A DNA stretch of 64,000 nucleotides from Variovorax paradoxus. GTDB lineage: Bacteria; Pseudomonadota; Gammaproteobacteria; Burkholderiales; Burkholderiaceae_C. The notes beneath the pieces are model-generated. The model saw only the letters and a list, made by a program, of their open reading frames with translations, had not been told where the DNA came from and did no database searches. The position numbers and the translations under genes were made by a program. Shown here piece by piece: positions 56,830-64,000 of the stretch; position 1 is the stretch's first letter, and every line of letters begins with the position of its first letter. The stretch is from positions 7,195,001-7,259,000 of the forward strand of contig NZ_CP045644.1 of NCBI RefSeq assembly GCF_009498455.1. Direction: 5' to 3'.

Positions 56830-58803
56830 TCAGCGCGCCGGCTGTTGCGCGGCGGCTGGTGCGCTGCGCACCGTGCGGTCGAAATAGCTCGCCTCTTCCC
56901 GGGTGTAGCGCGGACGCAGGTGGTCAGCGTCCTTGTAAGCGGGGGCGCCGTCGGGCAGCGTGCGCAGGCACTGGTCGTTCTTGCACAGCACCGACATGGC
57001 GTCGATCGGTTCCGCCCCGCTCGCCTGCGCGATGGCGCGCAGCCGGTCGTTGAGCTGCTTCTGGTCGGCCGGCAGCGGCGCGGTCGGGGTCGAGGACATG
57101 GCCTCCATGTGCGTCAGGCGACTGCCTTCGATCAGCCGCTTGGGCGTGAACTCCGGGCCGCCGGGGTTGTCGAGCAGCAGGTAGACCTTCTTGTGCCGCG
57201 CGAGTTCGCGCAGCGTGAACTCCATCGACGCCAGGGAACGCTCGATGCCGTCACCGTTCTGGAACGGATGGCGCTTGTTGTCGGCGTCGCGGAAGTAGTA
57301 GTCCAGCGCGCCCTGGCCGATGAAGTAGCAGTTCCAGCAACCGCCGATCACCACCGAGTCGACCTCGGGGCCCATCGCGTAGGCCAGCATGGCATCGCGC
57401 CGTTCGGCGCAGCCGATATTCTTGTCTGCATGCACGCCCGGCACGGCCGGGCAGGCACCCTGGGTCACGAACCAGGCCGACTTGTCTGGCATCGACAGCG
57501 TGCGGGCCAGCTCCATCACGCGCGGTGCGTACTGCTGCACATGGCTGTCGCCCAGGAACAGCACGCGCTTCGGGCCACTGCCGACCTTGTAGACCAGCTG
57601 CTCGCCGATCTGATCGAGCTTGAAGCCCTCGTAGTAGTCGCCGTCCAGCGTGGCGTTGGCCACGACCTGCAGCCGGGCGCTGTTATTGCGCGGCTCCGGC
57701 ACGCCCAGAAAGATCGCGACACCCGCGGCGGCCGCCAGCACCATGCCCGCGCCCAGTGCCTTGAGCGTTCCCGCGCCGAGCCGGTTGCGTGCGAAGCGCT
57801 CGACAAAGCGGTAGGTCGCCCACGCCAGCAGCACGCTCGCCACCATCGCGCCCGCGCGATAGACCGGCGACGGGTGCAGCGGATCGGCTTCCACGATGCG
57901 CACGAAAGCCAGCAGCGGCCAGTGCCACAGGTACAGCGGGTAGCTGATGAGGCCGATCCACACCATCACACGGTTCGACAGCAGGTACTTGTTCAGCACG
58001 CCGTTCGGCCCCGCGGCGATGCAGCTCACCGCGCCCAGCGTCGGCAGCAGCGCCCACCAGCCCGGGAACGCCTTGTTGCTGCGGATCATCACCAACCCGA
58101 GCACGATCAGGCCCACGCCCAGCACCGACTGCACGTGGCTGCGCCACGCATTCGGTGCCGGCGGCTTCAGGCGCATGCACGCCAGGATGCCGCCGACCAT
58201 CAGCTCCCAGAAGCGGGAGGCCGGCGAATAGAACGACGCCGCGGGCAGCGGATGCACCGTCGTCACGTTGATCAGGAACGACACCGCTGCCACCGCGAGC
58301 ACCACGCGCACCATCGGCCAGCGCTTGCGCCAGGCCAACCCCAGCAGCAGCGGCCAGAAAATGTAGAACTGCTCCTCGATGCCCAGCGACCACAGGTGCA
58401 GCAGCGGCTTGGTTTCGGCCGCCGTATCGAAGTAGCCCGACTCGCTCCAGAACACCAGGTTGGCGACAAAGGCCGAGCCCCCCACGGTCTGCTTGCCGAG
58501 TTCCGCGAACTCGTCGGACAGCAGCAGGTACCAGCCCGCGCACAGGGTCGCCAGCAGCACCACGATCAGGGCCGGAAAGATCCGGCGGATGCGGCGCGCG
58601 TAGAAGTCGCGGTAGGTGAAGTCACCCGCCGCGAGGCTTTGCAGAATGATGGTCGTGATCAGGAAACCCGAGATCACGAAGAAGATGTCGACCCCGATGA
58701 AGCCGCCCATCAGCGCGGTCGGGAACGCGTGGTACACCAGCACGGCGCCCACCGCAATGGCACGCAGGCCGTCAATGTCCGGACGGTACTTGGGGTGCAT
58801 CAA
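56830..58803 (-). CDS. OafA-type acyltransferase with SGNH tail (copy 2, intact)
   Basis: A 657-residue protein. Residues 1-350 are the Acyl_transf_3 domain (YRPDIDGLRAIAVGAVLVYH; LHLWSLGIEEQFYIFWPLLL; NRVMVWIGLISYPLYLWHWP). The C-terminal 270 residues are a periplasmic SGNH domain with VLFLGDSHVQQYAPR (catalytic Ser) and YKDADHLRPRYTREEA (Asp/His). The domain order matches OafA-like enzymes that acetylate O-antigen or other surface glycans, with the SGNH part completing transfer. It lies 20 bases upstream of copy 1 and is clearly its paralogue; a tract of about 95 bases near 57914-58010 is almost identical between them. mutT lies 4 bases upstream on the same strand, so it can be read from the secA-argJ side. 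Confidence 0.92.
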   Translation of the reverse strand: MMHPKYRPDIDGLRAIAVGAVLVYHAFPTALMGGFIGVDIFFVISGFLITTIILQSLAAGDFTYRDFYARRIRRIFPALIVVLLATLCAGWYLLLSDEFAELGKQTVGGSAFVANLVFWSESGYFDTAAETKPLLHLWSLGIEEQFYIFWPLLLGLAWRKRWPMVRVVLAVAAVSFLINVTTVHPLPAASFYSPASRFWELMVGGILACMRLKPPAPNAWRSHVQSVLGVGLIVLGLVMIRSNKAFPGWWALLPTLGAVSCIAAGPNGVLNKYLLSNRVMVWIGLISYPLYLWHWPLLAFVRIVEADPLHPSPVYRAGAMVASVLLAWATYRFVERFARNRLGAGTLKALGAGMVLAAAAGVAIFLGVPEPRNNSARLQVVANATLDGDYYEGFKLDQIGEQLVYKVGSGPKRVLFLGDSHVQQYAPRVMELARTLSMPDKSAWFVTQGACPAVPGVHADKNIGCAERRDAMLAYAMGPEVDSVVIGGCWNCYFIGQGALDYYFRDADNKRHPFQNGDGIERSLASMEFTLRELARHKKVYLLLDNPGGPEFTPKRLIEGSRLTHMEAMSSTPTAPLPADQKQLNDRLRAIAQASGAEPIDAMSVLCKNDQCLRTLPDGAPAYKDADHLRPRYTREEASYFDRTVRSAPAAAQQPAR

Positions 58804-58807
58804 TCGG

Positions 58808-59266
58808 TCAGTGGGCCGGCGCGATGACTGGCGGCGGCACGAACGGCAGACCGCGCTCCTCCGACAGCCACTGCAGCACGGGGAACGCCCCCGGCAACAC
58901 CGGCGCCACCTCGAGCGGCAACTGCTGCCAGGCCATGGACTGGCTCTCGCGCATTTCGAATTCGCCGGTCCAGTCCGTCACCTTGCACCAGTGCAGGCGC
59001 ACCAGCGCGTGCGGGTAGTCGTGCTCCGTGACCTTCCAGACCTCGGCGCCGCCGATGGTGATGCCCAGTTCTTCCTGCAGCTCGCGGCGCAGGGCTTCTT
59101 CGACCGTTTCACCGGCCTCGATCTTGCCGCCCGGAAACTCCCAGTAGCCCGCGTAGGCCTTGCCTTCGGGCCGCGTGGTGAGCAGCAGCGCATCGTCGGC
59201 CAGCCGGATCAGCACGCCGACGGCCACTTCGGTGTGCTTGCGCGCCGATTTCACAGCCTCGCTCAC
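58808..59266 (-). CDS. mutT: Nudix hydrolase, MutT type
   Basis: A 152-residue Nudix protein: EVAVGVLIRLADDALLLTTR, GYWEFPGGKIEAGETVEEAL then RRELQEELGI as Nudix box. MutT cleans 8-oxo-dGTP from the nucleotide pool. The start is GTG at 59266, overlapping the DUF815 stop by 4 bases (GTGA); the longer ATG form adds an unconserved Arg-rich leader. It belongs to the conserved mutT-DUF815-argJ-secA row. The exact substrate is inferred from the family. Confidence 0.88.
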   Translation of the reverse strand: MSEAVKSARKHTEVAVGVLIRLADDALLLTTRPEGKAYAGYWEFPGGKIEAGETVEEALRRELQEELGITIGGAEVWKVTEHDYPHALVRLHWCKVTDWTGEFEMRESQSMAWQQLPLEVAPVLPGAFPVLQWLSEERGLPFVPPPVIAPAH

Positions 59267-60138
59267 GCGCCAGCCCGCCCTGCGTAGTCGCGCGCGAACT
59301 GGTAGGCCACGCGGCCGCTGCGCGAGCCGCGCTCCAGCGCCCACACGAGCGCCTCAGGCCGCGCTGCGGCGATGGCCGCTTCGTCGACGCCGAACGACGA
59401 GAGCCACTGGCCCACGATCGTCAGGTATTCGTTCTGGCTGAAGGGGTAGAAGCTCACCCAGAGGCCGAAGCGCTCCGACAGCGAAATCTTTTCTTCGATC
59501 ACCTCACCCGGATGGACTTCGCCATCTTCGGTGTGGGTGTACGAGAGGTTGTCCTTCATGTACTCGGGCAGCAGGTGGCGCCGGTTGCTGGTCGCGTAGA
59601 TCAGCACGTTGGGCGTCGAGGCGGCAATCGATCCGTCGAGGATCGACTTGAGCGCCTTGTAGCCCGGCTCACCTTCGTCGAAGCTCAGGTCGTCGCTGAA
59701 GACGATGAACTTCTCGGGACGCTGCGAGACCACCTCGACGATGTCAGGCAGGTCGACCAGCTCGGCCTTGTCGACTTCGATCAGGCGCAGGCCCTGCGGC
59801 GCATAGGCCTGCAGGCAGGCGCGGATCAGCGACGACTTGCCCGTGCCGCGTGCGCCGGTCAGCAGCACGTTGTTGGCCGGCTTGCCTTCGACGAACTGGC
59901 GCGTGTTGCGCTCGATCTTTTCCTTCTGGACGTCGATTTCCTTCAGCGAATCGAGCGCCATCGTGGCCACGTGCTTCACGGGCTCCAGCACGCCATGGCC
60001 GGAGCTGCGGCGACGGTAGCGCCACGCGATGGAAGCGCTCCAGTCGGTCGGCGCAGCCAGCGGTTGCGGCAGGATCGATTCGATGCGGCCGATGAGCTGC
60101 TCGGCGCGCTCGATCAGCTTCTGGAACTGCTCGTTCAT
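59263..60138 (-). CDS. DUF815-family AAA ATPase
   Basis: A 291-residue ATPase. The P-loop is [19 protein letters not shown] (about residue 95), Walker [11 protein letters not shown], and further blocks [29 protein letters not shown] and [19 protein letters not shown] are typical of DUF815. The role is unknown; the fold is like that of helicase-loader/clamp-loader type ATPases. The start at 60138 overlaps the argJ stop by 4 bases (ATGA). Confidence 0.9.
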   Translation of the reverse strand: MNEQFQKLIERAEQLIGRIESILPQPLAAPTDWSASIAWRYRRRSSGHGVLEPVKHVATMALDSLKEIDVQKEKIERNTRQFVEGKPANNVLLTGARGTGKSSLIRACLQAYAPQGLRLIEVDKAELVDLPDIVEVVSQRPEKFIVFSDDLSFDEGEPGYKALKSILDGSIAASTPNVLIYATSNRRHLLPEYMKDNLSYTHTEDGEVHPGEVIEEKISLSERFGLWVSFYPFSQNEYLTIVGQWLSSFGVDEAAIAAARPEALVWALERGSRSGRVAYQFARDYAGRAGA

Positions 60139-61364
60139 GACCGGTAGTCGGCGTTGATCGTGACGTATTCGTGGCTGAAGTCGCAGGTCCACACGGTTTC
60201 GGTGGCGGTGCCGCGGCCCAGGCCGATGCGCACGGTGATTTCGCTCTGCTTCATCACGCGCTGGCCGTCTTCCTCGCGGTACGACGGGTTGCGCCCGCCC
60301 TTCACGGCCACGTGCACGTCATCCAGGAACAGGTCGATGCCGGTCTGGTCAAGGTCGGCAATGCCGGCATAGCCGACGGCCGCCAGAATGCGGCCCAGGT
60401 TCGGGTCGCTGGCGAAGAAGGCGGTCTTGACCAGCGGCGAATGCGCCACGGCATACGCCACCTGGCGGCACTCGGCCGTGTCCTTGCCGCCGTCGACCTG
60501 GATGGTGATGAACTTGGTCGCGCCTTCGCCGTCGCGCACGATGGCTTGCGCCAGCAGGCGGGCCACGTCGCGCATCGCGGCCACGAGCGCCTGGCCGTCG
60601 GCCGAGTCGAGCGAGGTGATGGTCGCGTGCGCGGCCTTCTGCGTGGCGATGACCACGAACGAGTCATTGGTCGAGGTGTCGCCGTCGATGGTCACGCGGT
60701 TGAACGAGGCATCGGCCAGCTGCTTGGCCAGCGGCTGGATCAGCGACGGGTCGATCTTCGCGTCGGTTGCCATGAAGCCGAGCATGGTCGCCATGTTCGG
60801 GCGGATCATGCCGGCGCCCTTGCTGATGCCGGTGATGGTGACCGTGGCGCCGCCGATCTGCACCCGGCGGCTGAACGCCTTCGGGATCGTGTCGGTGGTC
60901 ATGATGCCTTCGGCGGCACGGCCCCAGTTGCTTTCCGAGGCGTCGGCCAGCGCGGCCGGCAGGCCGGCTTCGATGCGGTCCACGGGCAGCGGCTCCATGA
61001 TCACGCCGGTCGAGAACGGCAGGATCTGCTCGGGTGCCAGCTCCAGGTGGCGGGCCAGCGCGATGCAGGTCGAGCGCGTGCGCATCAGGCCGTCTTCGCC
61101 GGTGCCGGCGTTGGCATTGCCGGTGTTGATCACCATCGCGCGGATGCCGTAGTTGGCCGCCAGATGGTCGCGGCAGACCTGCACGGGTGCCGCGCAGAAA
61201 CGGTTCTGCGTGAACACGCCGCCGACCGCCGAGCCTTCGTCGATCAGCACGACGGTCAGGTCCTTGCGGTTGGCCTTGCGCACGCCGGCTTCGGCCACGC
61301 CGATGCGGACGCCGGGCACCGCGAACAAGGCGGCAGGATCAGGGGCGGACAGGTTCACGGGCAT
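60135..61364 (-). CDS. argJ: Bifunctional ornithine acetyltransferase/N-acetylglutamate synthase
   Basis: A 409-residue ArgJ. The self-cleavage site is [16 protein letters not shown], where the Thr before MLGF becomes the N-terminal nucleophile of the beta chain. [20 protein letters not shown] and [15 protein letters not shown] are also typical. It recycles the acetyl group in arginine synthesis. It lies 30 bases after secA. Confidence 0.96.
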   Translation of the reverse strand: MPVNLSAPDPAALFAVPGVRIGVAEAGVRKANRKDLTVVLIDEGSAVGGVFTQNRFCAAPVQVCRDHLAANYGIRAMVINTGNANAGTGEDGLMRTRSTCIALARHLELAPEQILPFSTGVIMEPLPVDRIEAGLPAALADASESNWGRAAEGIMTTDTIPKAFSRRVQIGGATVTITGISKGAGMIRPNMATMLGFMATDAKIDPSLIQPLAKQLADASFNRVTIDGDTSTNDSFVVIATQKAAHATITSLDSADGQALVAAMRDVARLLAQAIVRDGEGATKFITIQVDGGKDTAECRQVAYAVAHSPLVKTAFFASDPNLGRILAAVGYAGIADLDQTGIDLFLDDVHVAVKGGRNPSYREEDGQRVMKQSEITVRIGLGRGTATETVWTCDFSHEYVTINADYRS

Positions 61365-61394
61365 GGGATTTCTCTCAATAAAAAGTGCGAGGCT

Positions 61395-64000
<2,606 letters not shown>

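Overview
The window is a dense, GC-rich bacterial chromosome segment with no plasmid, phage or insertion-sequence signature. Gene content and order point to a betaproteobacterium of the Comamonadaceae, most likely Variovorax or a close relative. The evidence is: the DUF971-ubiE-Tim44-ubiJ-ubiB block; hemA-prfA-prmC-grxD; rplU-rpmA-obgE-proB with rppH, proS and a CNP1-like gene; and pilB-pilC-pilD-coaE ... zapD-yacG-mutT-DUF815-argJ-secA. Nearly every base is coding. No gene-free stretch exceeds about 230 bases. Taxonomy is inferred from memory of gene order, not from a search.

Layout. 1-5.6 kb: end of an unknown gene, a BON lipoprotein, a DUF429 protein, an EamA exporter, a BLUF blue-light sensor next to folE, an endo/exonuclease/phosphatase-family protein, nudB, and a CcdB toxin with a mosaic antitoxin. 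5.7-15.5 kb: aspS, DUF502, an FmdB zinc ribbon, a sodium:solute symporter, then the ubiquinone cluster (ubiB, ubiJ, a Tim44-like protein, ubiE, DUF971) and an Ala-rich exported protein. 15.5-21.3 kb: a HIT hydrolase, a 1294-residue FAD/Fe-S oxidoreductase and a SerA-type dehydrogenase. 21.5-26.5 kb: the glycerol-3-phosphate/glycerophosphodiester operon ugpBAECQ. 26.5-33.3 kb: a DUF3772 MscS channel, an Lrp/AsnC regulator divergent from a TrpX-like ABC importer operon, and a GNAT protein. 33.4-46.5 kb: haem, release-factor, glutaredoxin, CNNM/CBS, transglycosylase, proS, rppH, proB, obgE, L27/L21, polyprenyl synthase and tRNA-Pro(CGG). 46.6-64 kb: the type IV pilus assembly genes pilBCD, coaE, zapD, yacG, mutT, DUF815, argJ and secA (cut by the window end).

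The most distinctive part is 51.3-58.8 kb. The usual coaE-zapD-yacG-mutT run is opened twice by envelope O-acylation genes. An MBOAT plus an SGNH protein lie between coaE and zapD. Two tandem OafA-type acyltransferases with SGNH tails lie between yacG and mutT. The MBOAT carries two one-base frameshifts and one OafA copy carries one; the neighbouring core genes are intact. Either surface acetylation is decaying or switching here, or the assembly has base-deletion errors in G/C runs.

Regulatory structure is also visible. There are strong hairpins directly after the solute-binding-protein gene in both ABC operons, two TGCA-type palindromes between the Lrp-like gene and its divergent importer, a repeat/palindrome over the antitoxin start, and a start codon held in a hairpin upstream of the CNNM/CBS gene. 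I found no CRISPR array, rRNA, integrase or transposase, and no clear wholly new multi-gene system. The best leads are the acylation insertions, the BLUF-folE pairing and the Phd/CcdA mosaic antitoxin.
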